Shown piece after piece: positions 7,807-15,498 of a stretch of DNA of 21,180 nucleotides. The stretch spans positions 66,473 through 87,652 of the forward strand of contig CAJUQB010000004.1 in assembly GCA_910588285.1 (NCBI GenBank). The letters run 5' to 3'. The notes beneath the pieces were generated by a model. It ran no database searches. It had not been told where the DNA came from and was given only the letters and a program-made list of their open reading frames with translations. Position 1 is the stretch's first letter; the number at the start of each line of letters is the position of its first letter. Source of the stretch: an uncultured Lachnospiraceae bacterium (GTDB lineage: Bacteria > Bacillota > Clostridia > Lachnospirales > Lachnospiraceae). A program made the translations under genes and the position numbers.

Positions 7807-9912
7807 ATGAGCAATAAGCATGGAAATCTTTCCATCAACAGCGACAATATTTTTCCCATTATCAAGAAATGGCTGTATTCTGACCATGATATTTTCTACC
7901 GTGAGCTGGTGTCCAATGGCTGCGATGCCATCACCAAGCTGAAGAAGCTGGATATTATGGGGGAATATTCCCTGCCGGACGACTATGAGCCCAAGATTCA
8001 GATTATCGTGGATCCGGAGGCCAAGACTCTGAAGGTAATTGACAACGGCCTTGGCATGACGGCAGACGAGGTGGAGGAATACATCAACCAGATCGCATTT
8101 TCCGGTGCTACCGATTTCCTGGAGAAGTACAAGGACAAGGCCAGCGAGGAGCAGATTATCGGCCACTTTGGCCTGGGCTTCTACTCTGCCTTCATGGTGG
8201 CTGATGCCGTGCACATTGACACCCTCTCCTACCAGGACGGCGCCAAGCCTGTTCACTGGGAATGCGACGGCGGCACGGAATTTGACATGTCCGACGGCTC
8301 CAAGGATACCATTGGTACGGAGATTACGCTGTTTCTGAATGAGGACTGTCTGGAATTTGCCAACGAATACCGGGCCAGAGAGGTTCTGGAGAAATACTGC
8401 TCCTTCATGCCCACCCCCATCTATCTCTCCAAGGCAAATGCCGAGACAGAGTATGAGACCATCCCCGCCGATGAGGTAACGGAGAAGGATACCGTGGTGG
8501 AGAACATTGTGGAGGAAGCCAAGTTTGAGGAGCAGGAGAAGGAGGACGGCACCAAGGAGCAGGTGGAGGTTTCTCCCCGCCAGGAGAAGGCCAAGATTGT
8601 GAAACGTCCCGTCTCCCTCAACGATACCCATCCTCTGTGGACCAAACATCCCAACGAGTGTACGGAGGAGGAATACAAGACCTTCTACCGCAAGGTATTT
8701 ATGGATTACAAAGAGCCCCTGTTCTGGATCCACCTGAATATGGACTATCCTTTCAACCTCAAGGGAATTTTGTATTTCCCCAAGATCAACACAGAATACG
8801 ATTCCATCGAAGGGACCATCAAGCTCTACAACAACCAGGTATTTATTGCCGATAATATCAAGGAGGTGATTCCGGAATTTCTGATGCTCTTAAAGGGTGT
8901 CATCGACTGCCCGGATCTGCCCTTGAATGTTTCCAGAAGCGCACTGCAGAACGACGGTTTTGTGAAAAAAATATCAGACTACATCACCAAGAAGGTGGCG
9001 GACAAGCTGGCGGGCATGTGCAAGACCGAGAAGGAATCCTATGAGAAATACTGGGACGACATCAGCCCCTTCATCAAGTTCGGCTGCCTCAAGGATGAGA
9101 AATTCTGCGACAAGATGAATGACTACATCCTGTTCAAGAACCTGGATGACAAGTACCTGACCCTGCCGGAATGTCTGAAGGTAGAAGAAGCGGAAGCTGC
9201 AGAGACTGCCACGGACGAAAACGGCAACAAGGTTGAGGCCGAGGTCGTGGAGGAGAAGGCTGACAACGAAAGCAGCGCAGAGGATGAAAACGAGGAATAC
9301 AAGGATACCCGCAAGACCATTTACTATGTCACAGACCGTCAGCAGCAGAGCCAGTATATCAACATGTTCAAGGAACAGGGCATGGATGCGGTGATCCTGG
9401 ACCACAACATTGACACCTCCTTTATCACCCAGCTGGAGCGGCGCAATGAGAAGTTCCGCTTCCAGAGAATTGACGCCGATTTGACGGAATCCCTGAAGGA
9501 AGAGGTATCTGAGGATGAGCTGAAGGAGACAGCCGACACCCTCACCGAGACCTTCCGCAAGGCCCTGTCCATGGATCAGCTGAACGTCAAGGTGGAGAAG
9601 CTTAAGAATGCCTCCATCTCCTCTGTGATCACCCTGTCTGAGGAAGGCCGGCGGATGCAGGATATGATGAAGATGTATGGCATGGCCGGTATGGATGCCT
9701 CCATGTTCGGCGGCGGCGACACCACCCTGACCCTCAACGCCAACAATGAGCTGGTGAAGTACATTGTAACCAACAAGGATTCAGAGCATGTTCCCATGTT
9801 CTGTCAGCAGCTCTACGACCTGGCCATGATCTCCAATCATCCCTTAAGCCCGGATGCGATGAGTAAGTTCATTGCAAGAAGCAATGAGATTATGATGCTG
9901 CTGGCCAAATAA
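7807..9912 (+). CDS. htpG: Hsp90 family molecular chaperone HtpG
   Basis: Cytosolic ATP-dependent chaperone. 701 residues from ATG 7807 (AAGGAG 8 nt upstream), against about 625 for E. coli or B. subtilis HtpG. The N-terminal GHKL ATPase domain shows RELVSNGCDA (E33, N37), DNGLGM (79-84) and HFGLGFYSAF (120-129). The middle domain has HPLWTKHP and SRSALQNDGF, and the C-terminal dimerisation domain ends at MMLLAK. The extra length is mainly two charged segments: residues about 213-265 (between N and middle domains, E/K rich, where eukaryotic Hsp90 has its charged linker) and about 459-503 (very acidic). The frame continues 38 codons upstream, but these overlap the promoter and cannot be translated. 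It is monocistronic, controlled by CIRCE, and ends at the hairpin 9931-9974. Confidence 0.97.
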   Translation: MSNKHGNLSINSDNIFPIIKKWLYSDHDIFYRELVSNGCDAITKLKKLDIMGEYSLPDDYEPKIQIIVDPEAKTLKVIDNGLGMTADEVEEYINQIAFSGATDFLEKYKDKASEEQIIGHFGLGFYSAFMVADAVHIDTLSYQDGAKPVHWECDGGTEFDMSDGSKDTIGTEITLFLNEDCLEFANEYRAREVLEKYCSFMPTPIYLSKANAETEYETIPADEVTEKDTVVENIVEEAKFEEQEKEDGTKEQVEVSPRQEKAKIVKRPVSLNDTHPLWTKHPNECTEEEYKTFYRKVFMDYKEPLFWIHLNMDYPFNLKGILYFPKINTEYDSIEGTIKLYNNQVFIADNIKEVIPEFLMLLKGVIDCPDLPLNVSRSALQNDGFVKKISDYITKKVADKLAGMCKTEKESYEKYWDDISPFIKFGCLKDEKFCDKMNDYILFKNLDDKYLTLPECLKVEEAEAAETATDENGNKVEAEVVEEKADNESSAEDENEEYKDTRKTIYYVTDRQQQSQYINMFKEQGMDAVILDHNIDTSFITQLERRNEKFRFQRIDADLTESLKEEVSEDELKETADTLTETFRKALSMDQLNVKVEKLKNASISSVITLSEEGRRMQDMMKMYGMAGMDASMFGGGDTTLTLNANNELVKYIVTNKDSEHVPMFCQQLYDLAMISNHPLSPDAMSKFIARSNEIMMLLAK

Positions 9913-9930
9913 GGGGCGTTCTGCAAATAG

Positions 9931-9974
9931 AAAAAGGCGTTACGAGCTTCCATGAAGTTCGTAATGCCTTTTTT
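9931..9974. terminator. Bidirectional terminator between htpG and the AAA/nuclease gene
   Basis: AAAAA, then GGCGTTACGAGCTTC (9936-9950), loop CAT, GAAGTTCGTAATGCC (9954-9968), then TTTTTT. The stem is 15 bp with two G-U pairs. The A run on one side and T run on the other make it work on both strands, which suits the two converging genes. Confidence 0.92.
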
Positions 9975-10029
9975 CTGTACCTGCGATTGTCCCGTTTCCC
10001 TTCCTCATTATTATAAAATGTTAGAAAAT

Positions 10030-11784
10030 TTACCCAATCAGCACCTGCTTCCCCGCAAAGGCAAAGCCATAATGGCGGATCCGCTCCCCGGGGATCCCCC
10101 GAGCCATCAGGGCGGCATCATAAGCCTTCTCCTCAATCTGTGCCTTGGCCGACTCCACCGTATCCTCCAGGGTCTTTTCCTGATCCGGGTCGTAAACCTT
10201 AAACTCGAAGACATAGGCGTCCTTCGTCTTATCCCTTGGCTCCATCACCACATCGTACCGGCCAAAGCCGCTCTCCCGGTTGGATGTAATCACATAGTCG
10301 ATCTTAGAATCCGCGATCAATCCAAGAACAAAGCCATGGTAGAAGCGCTCCGGCTCCTGTTCTGAGGGCTGCTTACCTGTATCAAAGTAGCTGAATACAG
10401 CTCCTGTCATCTGATTCATAAAACGGTTCATATACCTTAGATCATTCAAAAACAACGCCTTCACAAAATCATTATACTTTGCCGCAGATTTTCCAAACCA
10501 GTCCTGGATCATCCGGCGGAACATCCGTTCCACCTCATAGTTGGTCAGAGACAGGCCATAAATCCCCCCCACGCCGTATTCCGGGGCATACTCCACCTTC
10601 AGGTAGCCAGAAGCCAGAAGCAGGCTCCAGATGGCTGTGTCGTTGTCATCCAGCTGATTGAATACGATTTCTTCGTCAATTGCTGTCTCTATAATTGCTT
10701 TGTCCAGCAGAGCCTCCATATCCATTTTGAGCTCTGCATTCCCCTCCCGAATCAGCTTGCTTACCAGGGAATTGGAGCTGGTATTTTCGCGAGAGCAACG
10801 AGCCAAGTGACTGCTTGCAGGCATTTGGCGACTGCCCGCGACTCGAAGATGATAATCTTCGAGGGCCCAGTAAATCCCTATCTTCCTTTTATCCAGACAA
10901 TTGGTGATGGACCAGGGATTGTAGATATCCCTCTGGCTTCCAAAGCAGAAGCCGTCGTACCATTGCTTTACTTCTTCCTTTTTGTCCCCCATGCCGAACT
11001 CATCCAGAGCCCCAAATACCTCCTCCTCTGTAAACCCAAAGCAATCCGCATATTTTTCTGAAGTACTGGTCACAACCTCCAGATTATTCAGATCCGAAAA
11101 TATGGACTCCTTGGAAACCCGGGTAATCCCCGTCAGCATTGCCCGTTCCAGATAGGGGTTTGTCTTAAATGCAGCGTGAAACAGCTTCCGGAAAAATCTC
11201 ACCAGTTCCTCCCAAAAACCATGTACATAAGCTTCCTGCATGGGCGTATCGTATTCGTCCAGCAGGATAATGACCTTCCTCCCATAATACCGCATCAGGT
11301 AATTGGACAGTCTGTTGAGTGCACTTACTGCAAGGTATTCCTCCATATCAACGGAGACACTCTGGAACTGCTGCTTTTCATCCTCATTCAAAATCCCGCT
11401 GTCCAGCAGGAAATCATATTCATTGTACAGCATTCTTATGATCTGGCATAAGCCTTTCTTCACTTCTGTAAAGCTGGTATCCTTGATATTGGCAAAGGAC
11501 AGACTGATTACCGGATAGCTTCCCTGAAGCTTATGGTATGCTTCATCCTTCCACACGGACAGTCCCTCAAACAAATCCCCCCGTCCCTCATACTTTGTTG
11601 AAAAAAAGCAGTTCAGCATATCCAGGTTCAAAGTCTTTCCAAAACGGCGGGGGCGGGTAATGAGGGTCACTGCATCTGCATTTTCCCACCATTCCCGGAT
11701 CAATCCTGTCTTATCCACCAAAAAGCAGTTTTTCTCCCGTATGAATTCAAAGCTCTGGGCTCCAATGGAAATTGTCTGTGCCAT
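10030..11784 (-). CDS. DUF1703-type AAA-ATPase / PD-(D/E)XK nuclease-like protein
   Basis: Cytosolic protein of 584 residues with the two-part layout of the AAA-ATPase-like (PF09820) plus PD-(D/E)XK (PF08011) family. N-terminal part: IGAQSFEFIREKNCFLVDKT, a degenerate P-loop RPRRFGKTL (44-52) and Walker B VIILLDEYD (171-179). The C-terminal nuclease-like fold has D511 in GRYDVV and the E-x-K pair in VFEFKV (527-529). The cellular role is not established; the genes are abundant and multicopy in gut Clostridia and Bacteroidetes. Between YWA (305-307) and NTSSNSL (334-340), which I expect to be contiguous in relatives, lie 26 foreign-looking residues encoded by a palindromic element (10786-10863). 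The frame stays open. ATG 11784 has AAGGAGGAGG just upstream. Whether the protein is active with this insert is unknown. Confidence 0.9.
   Translation of the reverse strand: MAQTISIGAQSFEFIREKNCFLVDKTGLIREWWENADAVTLITRPRRFGKTLNLDMLNCFFSTKYEGRGDLFEGLSVWKDEAYHKLQGSYPVISLSFANIKDTSFTEVKKGLCQIIRMLYNEYDFLLDSGILNEDEKQQFQSVSVDMEEYLAVSALNRLSNYLMRYYGRKVIILLDEYDTPMQEAYVHGFWEELVRFFRKLFHAAFKTNPYLERAMLTGITRVSKESIFSDLNNLEVVTSTSEKYADCFGFTEEEVFGALDEFGMGDKKEEVKQWYDGFCFGSQRDIYNPWSITNCLDKRKIGIYWALEDYHLRVAGSRQMPASSHLARCSRENTSSNSLVSKLIREGNAELKMDMEALLDKAIIETAIDEEIVFNQLDDNDTAIWSLLLASGYLKVEYAPEYGVGGIYGLSLTNYEVERMFRRMIQDWFGKSAAKYNDFVKALFLNDLRYMNRFMNQMTGAVFSYFDTGKQPSEQEPERFYHGFVLGLIADSKIDYVITSNRESGFGRYDVVMEPRDKTKDAYVFEFKVYDPDQEKTLEDTVESAKAQIEEKAYDAALMARGIPGERIRHYGFAFAGKQVLIG
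10786..10863 (-). repeat. 78-bp palindromic element inserted in frame in the AAA gene
   Basis: The element starts, in coding direction, with a perfect hairpin CTCGAAGAT-tatc-ATCTTCGAG (10863-10842). A second, longer imperfect hairpin follows: outer arms TCGCG/CGCGA, inner arms GCCAAATGCCTG and CAGTCACTTGGC around loop CAAG, 10 of 12 paired. It encodes residues 308-333, which are Arg/Ser/His-rich and unlike the flanks, and is exactly 26 codons. Such a double-hairpin unit looks like a REP/MITE-type small mobile repeat. I see no transposase and no second copy in the window, and no clear target duplication. Confidence 0.7.
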
Positions 11785-11823
11785 GCTTCCCTCCTCCTTG
11801 ACGGCTTACTCTGCATTTGTTCT

Positions 11824-11852
11824 ATCGTAGCATAAAATCCCTGGCTCTGCAA
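11824..11852 (-). promoter_or_regulatory. Weak candidate promoter of the AAA/nuclease gene
   Basis: Minus strand TTGCAG (11847-11852), 17-nt spacer, TACGAT (11824-11829) preceded by TGC as an extended -10. The -35 has only 3 of 6 matches, and the element overlaps the hairpin that ends the upstream kinase operon. No better promoter is visible in 11785-11874. Confidence 0.35.
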
Positions 11853-11860
11853 GACCAGGG
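11834..11860 (-). terminator. Likely terminator after the histidine kinase gene
   Basis: Minus strand CCCTGG (11855-11860) pairs with CCAGGG (11839-11844); the inner TCT-TGC-AGA can extend the stem, with one extra base. A short ATTTTAT follows. The T run is weak, so readthrough into the AAA gene is possible. Confidence 0.6.
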
Positions 11861-11874
11861 TCTACTCCCTCGCA

Positions 11875-12855
11875 TCATTCGCACCTGCCGGTATCGCAGG
11901 CAAAGGCAGTATTGTCCCTTCCACCCAGCTCCACCGTAATCACCAGCCTCCCCTCCCGGCACTCTCCATGGATCCTTCCCCCCAGTCCCTCCACAAGCTC
12001 CCTGGCAATGGCCAGCCCCAGCCCGGTGGACTGCCCCCCGGTCTCCACGGTGTAGTACCGCTGAAACAGCTGCTCTGCCAGAACCGGCGTCAGCCCTTCT
12101 GCCCGGTTGGAGAAGGTAATCACTGCCTCTTTCGTCAATGTGACCGCAAAATCCCCGTCACTGTACTTTAAGGCATTGCTAATAATATTCCCAAAAATCC
12201 TGGCCAGAGAAGCCTTCTGGCCAGAAATGTACACAGGCTTTTGGGGCAGGAGAATCTCCGGCTCAATCCCCTGCCGCTGGAAGGCGCCGTAATAGGAAAT
12301 CAGGCACTCCTCTAACAGGCGGTTCAGCTCCAGCCGCTCCCGCTTCCCGGCAGCGGCTCTTCGGCTCCCCTTTGGGCCGGAAGCCCTGGGGGCTGCCTCC
12401 TCCCCACCGGCCACCAGAGTATAGGTGAACAGCTCCTGGGTAAGCTGGGTCAGCATCTCGGTGCGGTTGCGGATACAGTCCAGATACCGCGTCACGGTAT
12501 CTGACTGCCGCTCCCCTTCCAGAAGGTCCAGATAGCCGCTGATGGCAGTCAGGGGCGTTCTAAGATCATGGGATATATTGGCCACTGCCTCCGTCAGCTT
12601 CCGGTTTCCCGTCTGAAACCGCTGCCGCTCCCGGCGCAGCTTCCCAAGCTGTGCATTGATCTCCGATGCCAGCCTGCACAGGTGACGGTCACGGGAGGAA
12701 ACAAAAATCGGGTTGTTGGTATCCCCCTCCAGCCTAGCCGTAAATTCCCGACAGATCTCATCCGCGCTCTTTTGTAACAGACCGATTTTCACTGCCAGCA
12801 AAACCACTGCTGCGGCCAGTATCATGTTCAAAATCCAGGCCAGGCTCATGTCCAT
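11875..12855 (-). CDS. Sensor histidine kinase of an antibiotic-response-type module
   Basis: Small membrane kinase, 326 residues. A single N-terminal helix (about 6-26) with almost no extracellular part suggests it senses through the membrane or through the adjacent ABC transporter. H box ISHDLRTPLTAISGY has phospho-accepting H96, N box is IFGNIISNALKYS (219-232), and G2 box STGLGLAIAREL is at 276-287. The G1 region (SNRAEGL, 249-255) lacks the usual DxGxG, a variation also known in related kinases. A low-complexity linker rich in Gly/Ala/Arg (about 150-172) separates the HisKA and ATPase domains. GGAGG abuts ATG 12855 and lies 6 nt from ATG 12849, so the protein may start two residues later (MSLAWIL). 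Last gene of the operon, 23 nt after the permease; partner is the regulator at 14746-15459. Confidence 0.92.
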   Translation of the reverse strand: MDMSLAWILNMILAAAVVLLAVKIGLLQKSADEICREFTARLEGDTNNPIFVSSRDRHLCRLASEINAQLGKLRRERQRFQTGNRKLTEAVANISHDLRTPLTAISGYLDLLEGERQSDTVTRYLDCIRNRTEMLTQLTQELFTYTLVAGGEEAAPRASGPKGSRRAAAGKRERLELNRLLEECLISYYGAFQRQGIEPEILLPQKPVYISGQKASLARIFGNIISNALKYSDGDFAVTLTKEAVITFSNRAEGLTPVLAEQLFQRYYTVETGGQSTGLGLAIARELVEGLGGRIHGECREGRLVITVELGGRDNTAFACDTGRCE

Positions 12856-12878
12856 CCTCCTCCTTGCCGGCTTTGCGC

Positions 12879-13715
12879 CTACTTCAAATCCTTTTTCTGG
12901 AACAGTAAAATCCCGGCTCCGGCCGTCCCTGCCAGCCAGACCATATCATACACTGCCAGCAGCATGTCATTTCCGCTTCCATCACCCATCATGCGGCTGT
13001 TGACAATCATCTGGCCTCCCAACAGAAACTGATCCAGGAATTCATAGGCCTTCCGCTTCGCCCCCCGCAGATACTTGGGATTTGGCTCCGGCTCCGACTC
13101 CACAAATTCCCCGTTTATGCTCATTTCATAATGAGATATGGTTTCCGGTGCCTGCAGCCTCCCCTTCACCGCAATGCCAGCCAGCAGGAAGGCAAAAACC
13201 AGCAGGATACTGGCAGCCACCGTAAAGGCCTTGCTGTGGCACAGCATCCCCACCAGTGTGAAGACAGCCGCAAAGGCAAGCATCATCACCAAGGTTACAA
13301 GTACATGGGAAACTATCTCCATGGCCGGCAGCTTCAGACCGAACATGGGGATCCCCACCGCCAGGCTGGCCGCAAAATTAGCCAGGGAAAACAATACCCC
13401 TGCCACAAAGCACACCGCCAGGTTCGCCAGATAGATGGCGCTCCTTTTCTGCCCGATTACCAGCTTGTTCCGCAGTGTCCCGTCGCTGTACTCCGTTCCC
13501 AAAAACATGCTGCAGAATACCGACATCACAATGGGGGCAACAACGCCATACACATAGAGCACACTTTCCAGATTGTTGGAAATCTGATACTGCACGCTTT
13601 CCAGATACAGCATGATTAGCTCAAAGGCTTGAAATCCTGCCATTACCGCAATCCCGATCCAGAACAGCTTATCCTTCCACAGCCGCGAGAAATTAGCTGA
13701 CAATAAATTACGCAT
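12879..13715 (-). CDS. ABC-2 type permease (BcrB/LanE-like)
   Basis: Membrane subunit of an ABC transporter, 278 residues from ATG 13715. It starts with cytoplasmic MRNLLSANFSRLWKDK and a first helix (WIGIAVMAGFQAFELI). A loop with EYSDGTLRNKLVIGQKRSAIYLANL, typical of ABC-2 permeases of the BcrB/lantibiotic-immunity kind, precedes about four more helices. The ATG overlaps the end of the ATPase gene by 8 nt, with GGGAGGTGAG inside the ATPase coding sequence as RBS, so translation is coupled. It forms a transporter with the ATPase at 13708-14622. Role by analogy: removal of, or resistance to, membrane-active peptides or bacitracin-like compounds. The substrate cannot be read from the sequence. 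Confidence 0.9.
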   Translation of the reverse strand: MRNLLSANFSRLWKDKLFWIGIAVMAGFQAFELIMLYLESVQYQISNNLESVLYVYGVVAPIVMSVFCSMFLGTEYSDGTLRNKLVIGQKRSAIYLANLAVCFVAGVLFSLANFAASLAVGIPMFGLKLPAMEIVSHVLVTLVMMLAFAAVFTLVGMLCHSKAFTVAASILLVFAFLLAGIAVKGRLQAPETISHYEMSINGEFVESEPEPNPKYLRGAKRKAYEFLDQFLLGGQMIVNSRMMGDGSGNDMLLAVYDMVWLAGTAGAGILLFQKKDLK

Positions 13716-14622
13716 GCTTCTCACCTCCCACCAGATTGATATAATAATTCTCCAGGCTTTCTTCCTTCTCCTTGAGGGACAAAATCTCACAGCCGGAATC
13801 ATGGAGGGCCAGGGTCAGATCCGTCACGGAAATCTCCCCGTAGACCTCCAGCTCCTGGGTGGAAACCACCTGGTATTCCAAATGAAACCGATCCAGCACA
13901 TGGCAGGCTGCCTTTCCAGAGGATACCGTAAGCCGGATGCTTTTCCGGCAGGCCTGCTCCAGCTCCTGGGCGCTCAGCTCCTTCACCATACAGCCCTGAT
14001 CTATGAAGCCGTAATGGGTAGCCAGTCGGGACAGTTCATCTAAGATATGGCTGGAGATCAGCACCGTAATCTGCCGCTCCCGGTTCAGCTTCAGGATCAG
14101 CTCCCGCATCTCCACAATCCCCTGGGGATCCAGCCCGTTGATGGGCTCATCCAGCACCAGGAAATCCGGGTTCCCCGCCAGTGAGACGGCAATGCCCATC
14201 CGCTGGCGCATCCCAAGGGAAAAATTCTTCACCTTTTTCTTTCCTGTGTCGTCAAGGCCCACCAGCTTCAGCAGCTCCTGAATCCCGGAGAAATCCGGCA
14301 TCCCAAGGATCCGGTACTGCTCCTTTATATTCTCCTCCGCCGTCATGTTGAGGTAGATGGATGGGGTCTCCACCACGGCTCCCATCCTGCGGCGCACGGA
14401 GGCAATTTCCTTCGCGGTACAATCCACTCCGTACAGTTGGTAGCTCCCCTCCGTGGGGTTCTGCAGTCCGCAGATGAGGCGGATCAATGTGGTCTTTCCT
14501 GCTCCGTTTTTTCCCACAAAGCCATAGATGGAGCCCTTGGGCACATGCATGGTCAAACCCTTTAGGGCCTGGAATTTGCCGTAGCGCTTCACCAGATGGC
14601 TGGCCGTCATACAATATTCCAT
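13708..14622 (-). CDS. ABC transporter ATP-binding protein (BcrA-like)
   Basis: Cytosolic ATPase, 304 residues. Walker A is GKNGAGKTT (37-45), signature FSLGMRQRMG is at 134-143, Walker B is FLVLDEP with catalytic E159, followed by NGLDPQG and the switch region SSHILDELS. The C-terminal extension of about 80 residues is typical of BcrA/LanF-type subunits. ATG 14622 has AAAGGAGAC 6 nt upstream. It is the first gene behind the promoter at 14652-14680 and the repeat array 14658-14716, and overlaps the permease gene by 8 nt. The order regulator, ATPase, permease, kinase matches clostridial modules that respond to antimicrobial peptides; that function is inferred from the layout. Confidence 0.94.
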   Translation of the reverse strand: MEYCMTASHLVKRYGKFQALKGLTMHVPKGSIYGFVGKNGAGKTTLIRLICGLQNPTEGSYQLYGVDCTAKEIASVRRRMGAVVETPSIYLNMTAEENIKEQYRILGMPDFSGIQELLKLVGLDDTGKKKVKNFSLGMRQRMGIAVSLAGNPDFLVLDEPINGLDPQGIVEMRELILKLNRERQITVLISSHILDELSRLATHYGFIDQGCMVKELSAQELEQACRKSIRLTVSSGKAACHVLDRFHLEYQVVSTQELEVYGEISVTDLTLALHDSGCEILSLKEKEESLENYYINLVGGEKHA

Positions 14623-14651
14623 AGTTCAGTCTCCTTTCTGTTTCTTTCCGT

Positions 14652-14680
14652 AGAATAGCTTATCAGAAAAGGGTTCAGAA
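14652..14680 (-). promoter_or_regulatory. Promoter of the ABC transporter/kinase genes
   Basis: Minus strand TATTCT (14652-14657, 4 of 6) with a poor -35 TTCTGA (14675-14680, 3 of 6) at a 17-nt distance; predicted start near 14645. The weak -35 lies inside the direct-repeat array, the layout of promoters activated by OmpR-family regulators. Confidence 0.5.
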
Positions 14681-14716
14681 AGTGGTTAAGGAGGGGATTT
14701 AGAAATGATTCAGATT
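14658..14716 (-). promoter_or_regulatory. Five roughly 12-bp direct repeats, likely response-regulator binding sites
   Basis: On the minus strand, units begin at 14716, 14705, 14693, 14681 and 14669 (spacing 11, 12, 12, 12). They read AATCTGAATCA, TTTCTAAATCCC, CTCCTTAACCAC, TTTCTGAACCCT and TTTCTGATAAGC; rough consensus TTTCTGAACCC. Three units share exact TTTCT. Helical-turn-spaced direct repeats across the -35 are the usual binding pattern of OmpR/PhoB-family dimers, and the gene just upstream encodes such a regulator. Confidence 0.6.
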
Positions 14717-14745
14717 TTTGGGGGGCTGGCTTAGGGCTGGGACTC

Positions 14746-15459
14746 CTACGGGGATTCCCGGAAGCGGAAGCCGATGCCCCAGATGGCTTCGATGTAATCT
14801 TTTCCGGATGGCTCACGGAGCTTGCGGCGCAGGTTACTGATGTGGACCTTCAGGGTGTTCTCGGTACAGTCGGGGGTTTCGATGCTGATGGCATCCAGGA
14901 TCGTGCTTCGGGAAAGCACACGGCCATTGTGCTCCATCAAAAGCTTCAGGATAGCATATTCTGTCCTAGTCAGATGCACCGGCTGGTCAAAAACCCAAAG
15001 CTCCCTGGATTCTGTGTCCAGTATGAGCTCCCGTATCTGAATCCTGGACCCATCCCCGGCAGCCATGCCATTTCCTTTGCCCTTGCTCCCACCCTTTTGG
15101 GAGGCTGCCTCTGCCTCCCGAAGCTGCACCGCAATCCGCGCCAGGAGCTCCCGGGTGTCGAAAGGCTTTGTCACATAATCCACCGCACCGGAGAGCAGCA
15201 GGCTCACCTTATCCTCCACATCCCCCTTGGCACTCATCACAATCACCGGAATCCCGCAGATCTCCGGCAGCACCTGCTCCCCGGACAGCCCCGGCAGCAT
15301 CAGATCCAAAAGAATCAGATCCGGCGTATGCCTCTGTAAAAGCAACAGTGCCTCCGTACCTGAATAGGCACGAAGGACACCGTAATGCTCCCGTTCCAGA
15401 AGCTCCTGAAGCATATTTCCAATATATTCATCATCATCAATAATCGCAATCCATCTCAC
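14746..15459 (-). CDS. OmpR-family response regulator
   Basis: DNA-binding regulator with a receiver domain followed by a winged helix. The acidic pocket is IIDDDE, the phospho-acceptor aspartate lies in LILLDLMLPG (residue 52 from this start), and the conserved lysine lies in YVTKPFD. A Gly/Lys/Ser-rich linker leads to the winged helix, with LTRTEYAILKLL, the recognition helix region NTLKVHISNLRRKL and the C-terminal hairpin IWGIGFRF. I favour GTG 15459 because GGAGG lies 8 nt upstream and the receiver core starts right there. GTG 15483 (AGGAG 12 nt upstream) or ATG 15474 would add up to eight residues. The gene follows the lipoprotein gene by 15-39 nt with no terminator between, so it is probably also read from upstream. 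Likely target: the repeat array at 14658-14716. Confidence 0.93.
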   Translation of the reverse strand: MRWIAIIDDDEYIGNMLQELLEREHYGVLRAYSGTEALLLLQRHTPDLILLDLMLPGLSGEQVLPEICGIPVIVMSAKGDVEDKVSLLLSGAVDYVTKPFDTRELLARIAVQLREAEAASQKGGSKGKGNGMAAGDGSRIQIRELILDTESRELWVFDQPVHLTRTEYAILKLLMEHNGRVLSRSTILDAISIETPDCTENTLKVHISNLRRKLREPSGKDYIEAIWGIGFRFRESP

Positions 15460-15498
15460 TTCCAAAGCCTCCATTTCCGTCACTGAAACACCAAACTC

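Noticed and set aside
7690..8733. Long open frame (347 codons) antisense to htpG
   Set aside because: It lies fully opposite a certain htpG coding sequence, crosses the htpG promoter, has no RBS and has a low-complexity Leu/Gly/His/Val-rich translation typical of a codon-bias shadow.
11875..15459. A lantibiotic or bacteriocin biosynthesis cluster
   Set aside because: Only a regulator, ABC transporter and kinase are present; I found no precursor peptide, modification enzyme or protease in or between these genes.
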